A stretch of DNA of 64,000 bases. Origin: Aquipseudomonas alcaligenes (GTDB lineage: Bacteria > Pseudomonadota > Gammaproteobacteria > Pseudomonadales > Pseudomonadaceae). Below the pieces are notes generated by a model. That model was not told the origin of the DNA, ran no database searches, and saw only the letters and a program-made list of their open reading frames with translations. Below are positions 1 to 8,433 of the stretch, in pieces. The stretch spans positions 434,001 through 498,000 of the forward strand of contig NZ_FTNW01000003.1 in assembly GCF_900156545.1 (NCBI RefSeq). Direction: 5' to 3'. Numbering within the stretch: position 1 is the stretch's first letter; each line of letters begins with the position of its first letter. The position numbers and the translations under genes were made by a program.

Positions 1-912
1 TTCCACCAGATTGGTGTGGAAGCCTTCAACCTGGCGGGGCCGGATGTCGACGCCGAGCTCATCGTGCTCACCTGGCGCCTGTGGCAGAAGCTCGGGTTGG
101 CCGATGCGGTGAGCCTGCAGCTCAACAGCCTGGGTTCCAGCGAGGCGCGCGCCGCCTATCGCGACGCCCTGGTGGCCTATCTGCAGGAGCGTTTCGCGCA
201 GCTCGACGAGGACAGTCAGCGTCGCCTGACCACCAATCCGCTGCGCATCCTCGACAGCAAGAATGCCCAGACCCAGGCCCTGCTGGTCGGTGCGCCGACC
301 CTGGCCGACTACCTCGACGAGGAGTCGCGTCTGCACTTCGAGGGCGTCAAGGCGCGCCTGGACGCGGTGGGCATCCGCTACGAGATCAACCACAAGCTGG
401 TGCGTGGTCTCGATTACTACAACCGCAGCGTGTTCGAGTGGGTTACCGACAAACTCGGCGCCCAGGGCACCGTGTGCGCCGGTGGTCGTTACGACGGCCT
501 GGTGACCCAGCTGGGCGGCAAGCCGACGCCGGGCGTGGGCTTTGCCATGGGTGTCGAGCGCCTGATCCTGCTGCTGGAAACCCTGCAGCTGCTGCCGGAA
601 GAGCTGAATGCCCCGGCGGATCTCTATCTCTGCGCCTTTGGCGAGGCGGCCGAACTGGCTGGCCTGGCCCTGGCCGAGCGCCTGCGCGACGCCATCCCGG
701 GCCTGCGTCTGCTGGTCAACAGCGGTGGCGGTAGCTTCAAGAGCCAGTTCAAGAAGGCCGACAAGAGCGGCGCGCGCTTCGCCCTGATCCTGGGTGAGGA
801 CGAACTGGCTGCCCGCGTGGTAGGTTGCAAGCCCCTGCGCGACGACGCACAGCAACAGAACATTGGCTGGGATGCGCTGCCGGCGCACCTGGCTGCCTGC
901 CTGCAGGCCTGA
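1..912 (+). CDS. hisS: Histidyl-tRNA synthetase, C-terminal part (5' end outside window)
   Basis: Class II aminoacyl-tRNA synthetase that charges tRNA-His in the cytoplasm. The reading frame is open from base 1, so the start lies upstream; 303 residues are visible of about 420-430 usual for the family, so roughly 120 N-terminal residues are missing. The histidine-specific signature [15 protein letters not shown] (about bases 391-440) and class II motif 3, [11 protein letters not shown] (about 535-567), are present, followed by the anticodon-binding domain with [17 protein letters not shown] near the end. It is followed 27 bases later by the YfgM-like gene and then bamB, an arrangement usual in Pseudomonas. 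Identification is firm. Confidence 0.97.
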   Translation, partial: FHQIGVEAFNLAGPDVDAELIVLTWRLWQKLGLADAVSLQLNSLGSSEARAAYRDALVAYLQERFAQLDEDSQRRLTTNPLRILDSKNAQTQALLVGAPTLADYLDEESRLHFEGVKARLDAVGIRYEINHKLVRGLDYYNRSVFEWVTDKLGAQGTVCAGGRYDGLVTQLGGKPTPGVGFAMGVERLILLLETLQLLPEELNAPADLYLCAFGEAAELAGLALAERLRDAIPGLRLLVNSGGGSFKSQFKKADKSGARFALILGEDELAARVVGCKPLRDDAQQQNIGWDALPAHLAACLQA

Positions 913-939
913 GAACGAGACGAATAAGGAGTTATTGGG

Positions 940-1581
940 GTGAGCATGACCGAAGAAGAACAGATTGCGCAGATGAAGGACTGGTGGCAGCGCAACGGCA
1001 AACCCCTGCTGACCGGCGGCGCCCTGGCTCTGGCCCTGGTGTTCGGCTGGCAGGCCTGGCAGCAGTACCAAACCAACCAGGCCCAGGGCGCTGGCGCCCT
1101 CTATCAGCAACTGCTGGAAACCACCCTGACGCCCAGTGGCCAGCCGGATATCGGCAAGGTCACCGAGCTGGCGGGCAAGCTCAAGAGCGACTTCGCCGGC
1201 ACCCACTATGCCCAGTACGCGAGTCTGTTCGTCGCCAAGGTAGCCGTGGAAAACGGCAAGCTGGATGATGCCGCTGCCGAGCTCAAGCCGCTGCTGGACA
1301 AGCCCCGCGATGCCACCATCGGCGAGCTGGCGCGCCAGCGCCTGGCGCGTGTACTCGCCGCCCAGGGCAAGGCCGAAGAAGGTCTCAAACTGCTCGACGG
1401 CGAGGCTGAGAAGGCCTGGCTGGCCGCGCGCGAAGAACTGCGTGGCGACCTGCTGGTGCAGCTGGGTCGTGGCGACGAAGCACACAAGGCCTATCAGAAG
1501 GCCAAGGACGCTCTGCACGAAGATGCTGCCGTCGGTGGCCTGCAGATGAAACTCGATGACCTGGCGAAAGGGGATGCCTGA
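940..1581 (+). CDS. YfgM-like membrane-anchored tetratricopeptide protein
   Basis: 213 residues. A short cytoplasmic N-terminus (EEEQIAQMKDWWQRNGKPLL) is followed by one transmembrane helix at about residues 21-40 and then a periplasmic, alanine-rich helical repeat region typical of the YfgM/TPR_21 family. YfgM works with the PpiD chaperone near the Sec translocon in E. coli; a similar envelope role here is inferred. The GTG at 940 is preferred because AAGGAG lies 8 bases upstream; the ATG at 946 is an alternative but spaced less well. The stop sits 4 bases before the bamB start, so the two genes are probably co-transcribed with hisS. Confidence 0.88.
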   Translation: MSMTEEEQIAQMKDWWQRNGKPLLTGGALALALVFGWQAWQQYQTNQAQGAGALYQQLLETTLTPSGQPDIGKVTELAGKLKSDFAGTHYAQYASLFVAKVAVENGKLDDAAAELKPLLDKPRDATIGELARQRLARVLAAQGKAEEGLKLLDGEAEKAWLAAREELRGDLLVQLGRGDEAHKAYQKAKDALHEDAAVGGLQMKLDDLAKGDA

Positions 1582-1585
1582 CGTG

Positions 1586-2725
1586 ATGCGTTGGAAGAAT
1601 GCCGCCGTGCTGGCCCTGGCCGTGATGGCCGTGGGGTGCAGCAGCAACAGCAAGAAGGAACTGCCGCCGAACGAGTTGCCCGATATCCAGGAGGAAGTGC
1701 GCCTGGATGCCCAGTGGAGCCGCTCCATCGGCGATGGTCAGGGCGAACTGTACAACCTGCTGACCCCGGCCGTGGATGGCGAGCGGCTGTATGCCGCGGC
1801 CGTCAACGGTGAAGTGGTCGCCCTCGATCGCCTGACCGGTGACAAGTTCTGGGAAGTCGAACTGGATCTGCCGGTTTCCGGTGGCGTCGGCGCCGGCTAC
1901 GGCCTGGTGCTGGTCGGCACCCTCAAGGGTGAAGTGATCGCCCTGGATGCCAGCAGCGGCGAAGAGAAGTGGCGCGCCCGTGTCACCAGCGAAGTACTCT
2001 CCGCGCCGGCCACCAACGGCGATGTCGTCGTGGTGCAGACCCAGGATGACCGTCTGATCGCTTTCGATGCCAGCACTGGCGAACAGCGCTGGATCTACGA
2101 GAACAGCCCGGCCGTACTGACTCTGCGCGGCACCAGCAGCCCGGTAATGACCAACCGCATGGTGATCGCCGGCCTGTCCACCGGCAAGCTGCTGGCGCTG
2201 GACGCCAGCCGTGGCATCCCGGTCTGGGAGCAGCGCGTGGCCATCCCGCAGGGCCGCTCCGAACTGGAGCGCGTGGTCGACATCGACGGCAATCTGCTGC
2301 TCTCCGGCGGCAACCTGTATGTCGTGACCTACCAGGGCAAAGTCGCTGCTTTTGATGCCGAGAGCGGTCGCCAGCTGTGGAATCGCGATGCTTCCAGCTA
2401 TGTCGGCCTGGCCCAGGGCTTCGGCAACGTCTACGTCAGCCTGGCCAACGGTGCCATCGAGAGCGTCGATGAGCGTTCCACCACCTCGCTGTGGAGCAAC
2501 GAGGCGCTGCTGCGTCGCCAGCTGTCCGCGCCGGAAGTGTTCTCCAGCTACGTGGCCGTGGGCGACTTCGAAGGTTACCTGCACCTGCTGAGCCAGGTGG
2601 ATGGCCACTTCGTCGGTCGCGAGAAGATCGATGGCGACGGCCTGCGGGCCCGCCCGCTGGTGGTCGGTGACTGGATCTACGCCTACGGCAACAGCGGCAA
2701 GCTGGTTGGCCTGACCATCCGCTAA
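1586..2725 (+). CDS. bamB: Outer membrane protein assembly factor BamB (lipoprotein)
   Basis: 379-residue lipoprotein subunit of the BAM complex, which inserts beta-barrel proteins into the outer membrane. The N-terminus [20 protein letters not shown] has a signal peptide with a lipobox ending in Cys17. The rest is a run of PQQ-like beta-propeller repeats, seen as recurring motifs such as [43 protein letters not shown] and [13 protein letters not shown]. An in-frame ATG at 1574 and a GTG at 1583 are possible starts, but only the 1586 start places the lipobox at normal distance. It lies directly after the YfgM-like gene and before der, the conserved neighbourhood for this gene. Confidence 0.95.
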   Translation: MRWKNAAVLALAVMAVGCSSNSKKELPPNELPDIQEEVRLDAQWSRSIGDGQGELYNLLTPAVDGERLYAAAVNGEVVALDRLTGDKFWEVELDLPVSGGVGAGYGLVLVGTLKGEVIALDASSGEEKWRARVTSEVLSAPATNGDVVVVQTQDDRLIAFDASTGEQRWIYENSPAVLTLRGTSSPVMTNRMVIAGLSTGKLLALDASRGIPVWEQRVAIPQGRSELERVVDIDGNLLLSGGNLYVVTYQGKVAAFDAESGRQLWNRDASSYVGLAQGFGNVYVSLANGAIESVDERSTTSLWSNEALLRRQLSAPEVFSSYVAVGDFEGYLHLLSQVDGHFVGREKIDGDGLRARPLVVGDWIYAYGNSGKLVGLTIR

Positions 2726-2742
2726 GCTGTTCTGCAATGTCC

Positions 2743-2780
2743 GGCCGCTGCCGTTTTCCGGCAGCGGCCTTTGTGTTTTT
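2743..2780 (+). terminator. Rho-independent terminator after bamB
   Basis: An 11-bp perfect stem (2743-2753 with 2759-2769, GGCCGCTGCCG arm) with a TTTTC loop is followed by TTTGTGTTTTT. It sits 17 bases after the bamB stop and immediately before the der ribosome-binding site (GAGGAGGAG, 2781-2789), so it may act partly as an attenuator between bamB and der. Confidence 0.85.
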
Positions 2781-2792
2781 GAGGAGGAGCCA

Positions 2793-4283
2793 ATGGTTCC
2801 GGTAATCGCCCTGGTGGGCCGCCCCAACGTCGGCAAGTCGACGCTGTTCAACCGCTTGACCAAGACCCGCGACGCTATCGTCGCCGAATACGCGGGCCTG
2901 ACCCGTGATCGCCAGTACGGCGAGGCCAAGTGGCAGGGGCGCACCTACATCGTCATCGATACCGGCGGCATCTCCGGCGACGAGGAAGGCATCGATGCGA
3001 AGATGGCCGAGCAGTCGTTGCAGGCCATCGAGGAAGCCGATGCCGTGCTGTTCATGGTCGACTCGCGGGCGGGCATGACCGCCGCCGACCAGATGATTGC
3101 CGAGCACCTGCGCAAGCGGAACAAGCGCAGCTTCCTGATCGCCAACAAGGTCGACACCGTCGATCCGGACATTGCCCGCGCCGAGTTCAGCCCGCTGGGC
3201 CTGGGCGATGCGCTGCCGATCGCCGCCGCTCACGGCCGCGGCATCAGCCAGATGCTGGAGGCCGCGCTGGGCATCTTCCCCAGGGACAACGCTGGTGAGG
3301 AGTTGCTCGAGGGCGCGGAAGGCGATGCCGAGGAAGTGGTTGCCGAAGGCCAGGAGGCCAAGCGCATTCCCGGTCCGAGCGAGAAGGATGGCATCAAGAT
3401 TGCCATTATCGGTCGCCCCAACGTCGGCAAGTCGACCTTGGTCAACCGCATGCTTGGTGAAGAGCGGGTGATCGTCTATGACCAGGCCGGTACCACCCGC
3501 GACAGCATCTACATCCCCTTCGAGCGCGATGAAGAGAAGTACACCCTGATCGACACCGCCGGCGTGCGCCGCCGCGGCAAGATCTTCGAGGCCGTCGAGA
3601 AGTTCTCGGTGGTCAAGACCCTGCAGGCCATCCAGGACGCCAACGTGGTGATCTTCGTGATGGATGCCCGCGAGGGCGTCGTCGAGCACGACCTCAACCT
3701 GCTCGGCTTCGTGCTGGAAACCGGCCGCGCGCTGGTCATCGCCCTGAACAAATGGGACGGCATGGAGCAGGGCGAGAAGGACTACGTGAAGACCGAACTG
3801 GAGCGCCGGCTGATGTTCGTCGACTGGGCGGACATCCACTTCATCTCCGCCAAGCACGGCACCGGTGTGGGTCACCTGTACAAGTCGGTGCAGACCGCCT
3901 TCAAGGCCGCCGTTACCCGCTGGCCGACCAACCGCCTGACGCAGATCCTCGAAGACTGCGTGCAGGAGCACCAGCCGCCGACCGTCAACGGCCGCCGCAT
4001 CAAGCTGCGTTACGCCCACCTGGGTGGCGCCAACCCGCCGCTGATCGTGATCCACGGCAACCAGGTGGATGCGGTCCCCAAGACCTACACCCGTTACCTG
4101 GAGAACACCTACCGCCGCGTGCTCAAGTTGGTCGGTACGCCGATCCGCATCGAATACAAGGGCGGCGACAACCCCTACGAGGGCAAGAAGAACAAGCTCA
4201 CCGAGCGCCAGGTCAACCGCAAGAAGCGCCTGATGAGCCACCACAAGAAGGCCGAGAAGAAGCGCAAGGACAAGAAACGCTGA
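2793..4283 (+). CDS. der: Ribosome biogenesis GTPase Der (EngA)
   Basis: 496-residue GTPase with two tandem G domains, required for 50S subunit maturation. Both P-loops read GRPNVGKS (about residues 9-16 and near 208). Other G motifs are visible: DTGG and NKVD in domain 1, and DTAG and NKWD in domain 2. A KH-like domain follows, ending in a very basic Lys/Arg tail ([12 protein letters not shown]). The length is a little above the E. coli protein (490). A strong Shine-Dalgarno, GAGGAGGAG, precedes the ATG. It follows bamB, as in many gammaproteobacteria. Confidence 0.97.
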   Translation: MVPVIALVGRPNVGKSTLFNRLTKTRDAIVAEYAGLTRDRQYGEAKWQGRTYIVIDTGGISGDEEGIDAKMAEQSLQAIEEADAVLFMVDSRAGMTAADQMIAEHLRKRNKRSFLIANKVDTVDPDIARAEFSPLGLGDALPIAAAHGRGISQMLEAALGIFPRDNAGEELLEGAEGDAEEVVAEGQEAKRIPGPSEKDGIKIAIIGRPNVGKSTLVNRMLGEERVIVYDQAGTTRDSIYIPFERDEEKYTLIDTAGVRRRGKIFEAVEKFSVVKTLQAIQDANVVIFVMDAREGVVEHDLNLLGFVLETGRALVIALNKWDGMEQGEKDYVKTELERRLMFVDWADIHFISAKHGTGVGHLYKSVQTAFKAAVTRWPTNRLTQILEDCVQEHQPPTVNGRRIKLRYAHLGGANPPLIVIHGNQVDAVPKTYTRYLENTYRRVLKLVGTPIRIEYKGGDNPYEGKKNKLTERQVNRKKRLMSHHKKAEKKRKDKKR

Positions 4284-4303
4284 TTCCCCTGGCAGGCCAT
4301 CCG

Positions 4304-4337
4304 AAAGGCGCAGGAGCATAAGCTTCTGCGCCTTTTT
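4304..4337 (+). terminator. Rho-independent terminator after der
   Basis: A 10-bp stem, AAAGGCGCAG (4304-4313) pairing with CTGCGCCTTT (4326-4335), with a 12-base loop and a run of five T. It begins about 20 bases after the der stop. Confidence 0.85.
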
Positions 4338-4401
4338 CATTTTTGTCGCTGTCGGCCATCGGCTATCCTCGCGGCTCGCCTCACGCCAGCAGGAAGTCCC
4401 G

Positions 4402-5550
4402 ATGCTCGCCAGCAAGCTGCCCAATGTCGGCACCACCATCTTCACCCGCATGTCCCAGCTCGCCGCGGAAGTCGGCGCCATCAACCTGTCCCAGGGCTTT
4501 CCCGATTTCGACGGCCCGCAGGCGCTGCGCGAGGCCGTGGCCCGCCATGTGCTGGAGGGGCGCAACCAGTACTGCCCGATGACCGGCCTGCCGGCGCTGC
4601 GCCAGCAGGTGGCGGCCAAGATCGCGCGTAGCTACGGCGTGCAGCGCGATGCCGACAGCGAAATCACCATTACCCCCGGCGCCACCGAGGCGATCTTCTG
4701 CGCCGTGCAGGCGCTGATTCATCCGGGCGACGAAGCCATCGTCCTCGACCCCTGCTACGACAGCTACGAGCCCTCGGTGGAACTGGCCGGCGGCCGTTGC
4801 GTGCACGTACCGCTGGCGTTGCCGGACTTCGCCTTGGACTGGCAGCGCCTGAGTGACGCTATCACTCCGCGTACCCGGCTGATCTTCCTCAACTCGCCGC
4901 ACAACCCCAGTGGCGCGCTGCTCAGCCGTGCCGACCTGGACCGGCTGGCGGCGCTGATTCGCGGTCGCGACATCCATGTGATCAGTGACGAGGTTTACGA
5001 GCACCTGATCTTCGACGGCGCCCGCCATGCCAGCGTGCTGGCCCACGAGGAGCTGTACGCCCGTGCCTTCGTGGTCAGCTCGTTCGGCAAGACCTACCAC
5101 GTCACCGGCTGGAAGACCGGCTACGTGGCGGCACCACCGGCGTTGACCGCCGAACTGCGCAAGATTCACCAGTACGTCAACTTCTGCGGCGTGACGCCGC
5201 TGCAGCACGCCCTGGCCGACTTCATGGCGTCGAATCCCGAGCATGTGGAAGAGCTGCCGGCCTTCTACCAGGCCAAGCGCGACCTGTTCTGCGACCTGCT
5301 GTCAGGCTCGCGTTTCCGCTTCACCCGCACGCCGGGCACCTACTTCCAGTTAGCCGACTACTCGGCGATCCGCCCGGACCTGGACGATGTGGCCATGGCC
5401 GAGTGGCTGACCCGCGAGCACGGCGTGGCGGCGATTCCGGTCTCGGTGTTCTACCAGCAGGCCCCGGCCGACATGCGCCTGGTGCGCTTCTGTTTCGCCA
5501 AACGCGAGGAAACCTTGCGCCAGGCCGCCGCCAAGCTCTGCGCGGTGTAG
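4402..5550 (+). CDS. PLP-dependent methionine-type aminotransferase (YbdL/KAT-like)
   Basis: 382-residue fold-type I aminotransferase. Hallmarks are INLSQGFPDFDGP near the N-terminus, the substrate-pocket NSPHNPSGA, SDEVYEHLIFDG (the aspartate contacting the PLP ring), and the Schiff-base lysine in SSFGKTYHVTGWKTGY at about residue 230. It is closest in pattern to E. coli YbdL and mammalian kynurenine aminotransferase/glutamine transaminase K, which use methionine or glutamine with 2-oxo acids. The next gene is an omega-amidase, and this pair is known to cooperate: the transaminase makes alpha-ketoglutaramate/alpha-ketosuccinamate and the amidase hydrolyses it. The TAG stop lies inside the downstream palindromic repeat. 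Confidence 0.9.
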   Translation: MLASKLPNVGTTIFTRMSQLAAEVGAINLSQGFPDFDGPQALREAVARHVLEGRNQYCPMTGLPALRQQVAAKIARSYGVQRDADSEITITPGATEAIFCAVQALIHPGDEAIVLDPCYDSYEPSVELAGGRCVHVPLALPDFALDWQRLSDAITPRTRLIFLNSPHNPSGALLSRADLDRLAALIRGRDIHVISDEVYEHLIFDGARHASVLAHEELYARAFVVSSFGKTYHVTGWKTGYVAAPPALTAELRKIHQYVNFCGVTPLQHALADFMASNPEHVEELPAFYQAKRDLFCDLLSGSRFRFTRTPGTYFQLADYSAIRPDLDDVAMAEWLTREHGVAAIPVSVFYQQAPADMRLVRFCFAKREETLRQAAAKLCAV

Positions 5551-5615
5551 GGTGGATAACCGCGAAGCGTTATCCACCAAGGCGTGGTGGATGTGAAAAG
5601 CGACATCCACCCTAC
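5547..5615. repeat. Palindromic intergenic repeat (GTAGGGTGGAT family)
   Basis: The element starts with GTAGGGTGGATAAC and ends with the inverse ATCCACCCTAC. Internally it holds GGTGGATAACCGCGAAGCGTTATCCACC as one hairpin and GGTGGATGTGAAAAGCGACATCCACC as another. The outer arms also pair end to end, so it can fold as a two-armed clover or one long stem. Related GTGGATAACGC-type repeats are widespread between genes in Pseudomonas and relatives. The left end supplies the TAG stop of the aminotransferase gene. Confidence 0.85.
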
Positions 5616-5628
5616 GACGAGAGATGAG

Positions 5629-6411
5629 ATGAGCGATAAACCCGACCTCGAACTGGCGCTGATCCAGAGCGAACTGGACTGGCACGACCCCGTCGCCAAC
5701 CGCGCGCGCTTCGTGACGTTGCTGGGACAGGCGCGCGGTGCCGACCTGGTGATACTGCCGGAGATGTTCAGCACCGGCTTTTCCATGCACTCGGCCGAGC
5801 TGGCCGAGCCAGAAGAGGGCCCGACTACGGCCTGGCTGCGTGAGCAGGCCATGGCCATCGGCGCGGTGGTGACCGGCAGCCTGATCATCCAGGCCGCCGA
5901 CGGCAGCTATCGCAACCGCCTGCTGTGGGCGCGCCCGGACGGCACCCTGGCGCACTACGACAAGCGCCACCTGTTCCGCATGGCCGGCGAGCACAAGCAT
6001 TACGCCGCCGGTGACGAGCAGGTGCTGCTGGACGTGAAAGGTTGGCAGGTACGCCCGCTGATCTGCTACGACCTGCGTTTCCCGGTATGGAGCCGCGACC
6101 CGCACAACACCGACCTGCTGCTGTACATCGCCAACTGGCCGGGCGCGCGCCGCCACCACTGGAACCGCCTGCTGCCGGCGCGGGCCATCGAGAACCTGTG
6201 CTACGTCGCGGCGGTCAATCGCATTGGTACGGATGGCAAGGGCCATGCCTACACGGGTGACTCCCAGGTGCTGGATTTCCAGGGCGAGCCCCTGCTGGCT
6301 CCGGGTGCTGCCGCCGGGGTGTTCCGTGTGCGTCTGTCGGCCACGGAGTTGGCGGCTTACCGCGAGCGCTTCCCAGCCCACCTGGATGCGGATGCCTTTG
6401 CGCTGACCTGA
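5629..6411 (+). CDS. Omega-amidase / nitrilase-superfamily hydrolase (YafV-like)
   Basis: 260-residue carbon-nitrogen hydrolase. The catalytic triad is visible as Glu45 (LPEMFSTGFSM), Lys112 (YDKRHLFRMAGEH) and Cys146 (LICYDLRFPVWSR). The pattern matches YafV/Nit2-type omega-amidases, which hydrolyse the alpha-keto amides produced by glutamine/methionine transaminases. The upstream gene is such a transaminase, giving a coherent methionine-salvage or glutamine-transamination pair. The start MSDKPDLELALIQSEL at 5629 is chosen because the longer frame would begin inside the palindromic repeat. It is 78 bases downstream of the aminotransferase stop. Confidence 0.9.
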   Translation: MSDKPDLELALIQSELDWHDPVANRARFVTLLGQARGADLVILPEMFSTGFSMHSAELAEPEEGPTTAWLREQAMAIGAVVTGSLIIQAADGSYRNRLLWARPDGTLAHYDKRHLFRMAGEHKHYAAGDEQVLLDVKGWQVRPLICYDLRFPVWSRDPHNTDLLLYIANWPGARRHHWNRLLPARAIENLCYVAAVNRIGTDGKGHAYTGDSQVLDFQGEPLLAPGAAAGVFRVRLSATELAAYRERFPAHLDADAFALT

Positions 6412-6412
6412 T

Positions 6413-7162
6413 TCAGGGCTGCTGCAGGTAGCTGTCGTAGATGGCCTGGTAGCGGCCGCTGGCCTTGAGGTGGCGCAGGCCGGCGTTGAAATCGTCGCGG
6501 ATCTTCTGCGAGCTAAACAGCGGCCGGTAGTCTTGCGGGTTTTCCTCGACGAAGGGGTGGAATGTCACGGCCTTGGCCTTGAACAGGCTGGTGCGCTCGA
6601 GTAGTTGCTCGAAGTACTGGTAGATGCGCTGGTCGCTCAGCACCAGGTCGTAGCGGCCCTTGTTCAGGCCCAGCACCTGCAGTTCCTGGTTGTTCTGCTC
6701 GAAGTACAGTCCGGCGGCCACGCTGGCGGCCAGCCACTCCGGGTAGCGCTTGGCGGCGCCCTGGAAGGCGACGATGCTCAGCCCCTGCAGGTCCTCGGGC
6801 TTCTCGATCTTCAGGCGGCGTCCCTGCAGGCTGATCAGTACATTGCGATAGAGCACGGCCGGCTCGCCATAGTGGGCACCCTGGGTGCTGAGATCCTGGC
6901 CGAGATCGGTCATCGCCGCCTGTACTTCGCCCTGGCGGAAGGCCAGGGGCACGCGGGCCAGGGGATAGTAACGCGGCACCAGGCGATGGCCGCGATAGGC
7001 CAGGGCTTCACCGATGACGTCCAGTTCGATGCCGCTGTCGCTTTCCGGAAAGCAGTAGGGGGGAATCTTTTCGCCGAAGGCCATGACCACGTCGTCGGCC
7101 AGCGCAGCGCCCGTCCAGGTCAGGGTCAGGATGAGCAGCAAGCTGCGCAGTGGCGAGGTCAT
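6413..7162 (-). CDS. Periplasmic solute-binding protein (SBP_bac_3-like)
   Basis: 249 residues with a clear Sec signal peptide (MTSPLRSLLLILTLTWTGAALADD). The mature part has the layout of family 3 extracellular solute-binding proteins: an early ligand-pocket segment (AFGEKIPPYCFPESDSGIELDVIGEAL), a central PEDLQGLSIVAFQGAAKRYPEW hinge region, and a late DLVLSDQRIYQYF segment. Many orphan Pseudomonas proteins like this lack permease genes, and none is adjacent here, so the ligand and any partner are unknown. It converges with the omega-amidase gene; the stops are one base apart. It could alternatively serve as a sensor subunit. Confidence 0.75.
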   Translation of the reverse strand: MTSPLRSLLLILTLTWTGAALADDVVMAFGEKIPPYCFPESDSGIELDVIGEALAYRGHRLVPRYYPLARVPLAFRQGEVQAAMTDLGQDLSTQGAHYGEPAVLYRNVLISLQGRRLKIEKPEDLQGLSIVAFQGAAKRYPEWLAASVAAGLYFEQNNQELQVLGLNKGRYDLVLSDQRIYQYFEQLLERTSLFKAKAVTFHPFVEENPQDYRPLFSSQKIRDDFNAGLRHLKASGRYQAIYDSYLQQP

Positions 7163-7214
7163 GGCATCGCTCCTTGACGGGGTATTTTCCAGTCTAGAGC
7201 GTCTTGCCGTGACA

Positions 7215-7241
7215 GCACGACCGCCGGGCAGACGGTCGTGC
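7215..7241 (-). terminator. Hairpin downstream of the alcohol dehydrogenase
   Basis: A 9-bp perfect stem (GCACGACCG at 7215-7223 with CGGTCGTGC at 7233-7241) lies 7 bases past the dehydrogenase stop on the minus strand. There is no T-run after it, so it is at best a weak or Rho-assisted terminator or an mRNA-stabilising hairpin. Confidence 0.4.
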
Positions 7242-7247
7242 GTTGGC

Positions 7248-8291
7248 TCAGAGCGACGCCATATCGATGACGAAGCGGTACTTCACATCGCTTTTCAGCA
7301 TGCGCTCGTAGGCGTGGTTGATCGCCTGCATGGGAATCATCTCGATGTCCGAGACGATGCCGTGTTCGGCGCAGAAGTCGAGCATCTCCTGGGTCTCGGC
7401 GATGCCGCCGATCAGCGAGCCGGCGATGCGGCGGCGCTTGAAGATCAGGCCGAACACGTCCGCCGGCGGGTGCGGCGAATCCGGCGCGCCGACCAGGCAC
7501 AGGGTGGCGTCGCGCTTGAGCAGGTTGAGGAAAGGGTTGAGGTCGTGCGGCGCGGCCACGGTGTTGAGGATGAAATCGAAGCTGCCGGCATGCGCGGCCA
7601 TCTCCTCGGCGTTCTTCGACACCACCACGTCGCTGGCGCCCAGGCGCAGAGCGTCTTCACGCTTGTTTGGCGAGGTGGTGAACAGCACGACATGGGCGCC
7701 CATGGCGGCGGCGATCTTCACACCCATATGGCCGAGACCACCGAGGCCGACGATGCCGACCTTCTGTCCCGGGCCGACCTTCCACTGGCGCAGCGGCGAG
7801 TAGGTGGTGATACCGGCGCACAGCAGCGGGGCAACGGCGGCCAGGTTGCCGGTATGGCTGATGCGCAGGACGAAGCGCTGGTCGACCACGATGTGCTGGG
7901 AGTAGCCGCCGAAGGTGTTCTCGCCGCCGAACACCGGACCGTTGTAGGTGCCGGTGAAGCCGCTCTCGCAATACTGCTCCAGGCTCTCGTTGCAGGAGGC
8001 ACAGTGCCGGCAGCTATCGACCATGCAGCCGACGCCGGCGACGTCGCCGACCTTGAACGTCGACACGTTGCTGCCGACGGCCGTGATCTTGCCGACGATC
8101 TCGTGGCCCGGTACCGACGGGTACAGGGTGTTATGCCATTCGTTGCGCGCGGTGTGCAGGTCCGAGTGGCAGACGCCGCAGTAGAGGATGTCGATGGCGA
8201 CGTCATCCGGGCCTACGGCACGGCGCTCGATCTCGACGGGCGCCAGCGGGGTGTGCGGAGCCTGGGCGGCATAGGCGAGGGTCTTGCTCAT
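7248..8291 (-). CDS. Zinc-dependent NAD(P)-alcohol dehydrogenase (YahK/cinnamyl-alcohol type)
   Basis: 347-residue medium-chain dehydrogenase. The catalytic-zinc ligands are in YCGVCHSDLHTARNEW and GHEIVGKI. The four structural-zinc cysteines are in DSCRHCASCNESLEQYC. The nucleotide-binding Rossmann motif is GLGGLGHMGVKIAAAMGAHV. The sequence fits the YahK/AdhC branch, which reduces a broad set of aldehydes using NADPH. The ATG is followed by MSKTLAYAAQAPHTPLAP, and no neighbour indicates a dedicated pathway; a role in aldehyde detoxification is likely but not proven. Confidence 0.9.
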   Translation of the reverse strand: MSKTLAYAAQAPHTPLAPVEIERRAVGPDDVAIDILYCGVCHSDLHTARNEWHNTLYPSVPGHEIVGKITAVGSNVSTFKVGDVAGVGCMVDSCRHCASCNESLEQYCESGFTGTYNGPVFGGENTFGGYSQHIVVDQRFVLRISHTGNLAAVAPLLCAGITTYSPLRQWKVGPGQKVGIVGLGGLGHMGVKIAAAMGAHVVLFTTSPNKREDALRLGASDVVVSKNAEEMAAHAGSFDFILNTVAAPHDLNPFLNLLKRDATLCLVGAPDSPHPPADVFGLIFKRRRIAGSLIGGIAETQEMLDFCAEHGIVSDIEMIPMQAINHAYERMLKSDVKYRFVIDMASL

Positions 8292-8392
8292 GGAATTCTC
8301 CTGGGTCGATCGTGGACCCGGGAGAGGCTAGTGCAAGGGCGCCAGGCGGGCTTGCCTGATCCTGCCGATTCCATGCCCAGAGATGCGGGCAT

Positions 8393-8415
8393 AAAAAAGG
8401 GGGCCGTAGCCCCCT
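8393..8415 (-). terminator. Rho-independent terminator after leuA
   Basis: Read on the minus strand, GGGGGC (8414-8409) pairs with GCCCCC (8404-8399) around a 4-base loop and is followed by six T. It lies about 20 bases after the leuA stop. Confidence 0.85.
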
Positions 8416-8433
8416 CGATCACTTGCACTCGAT

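Noticed and set aside
2436-4619. Antisense ORF of 727 codons opposite der
   Set aside because: Shadow of der and its neighbours; spans a terminator and two gene boundaries.
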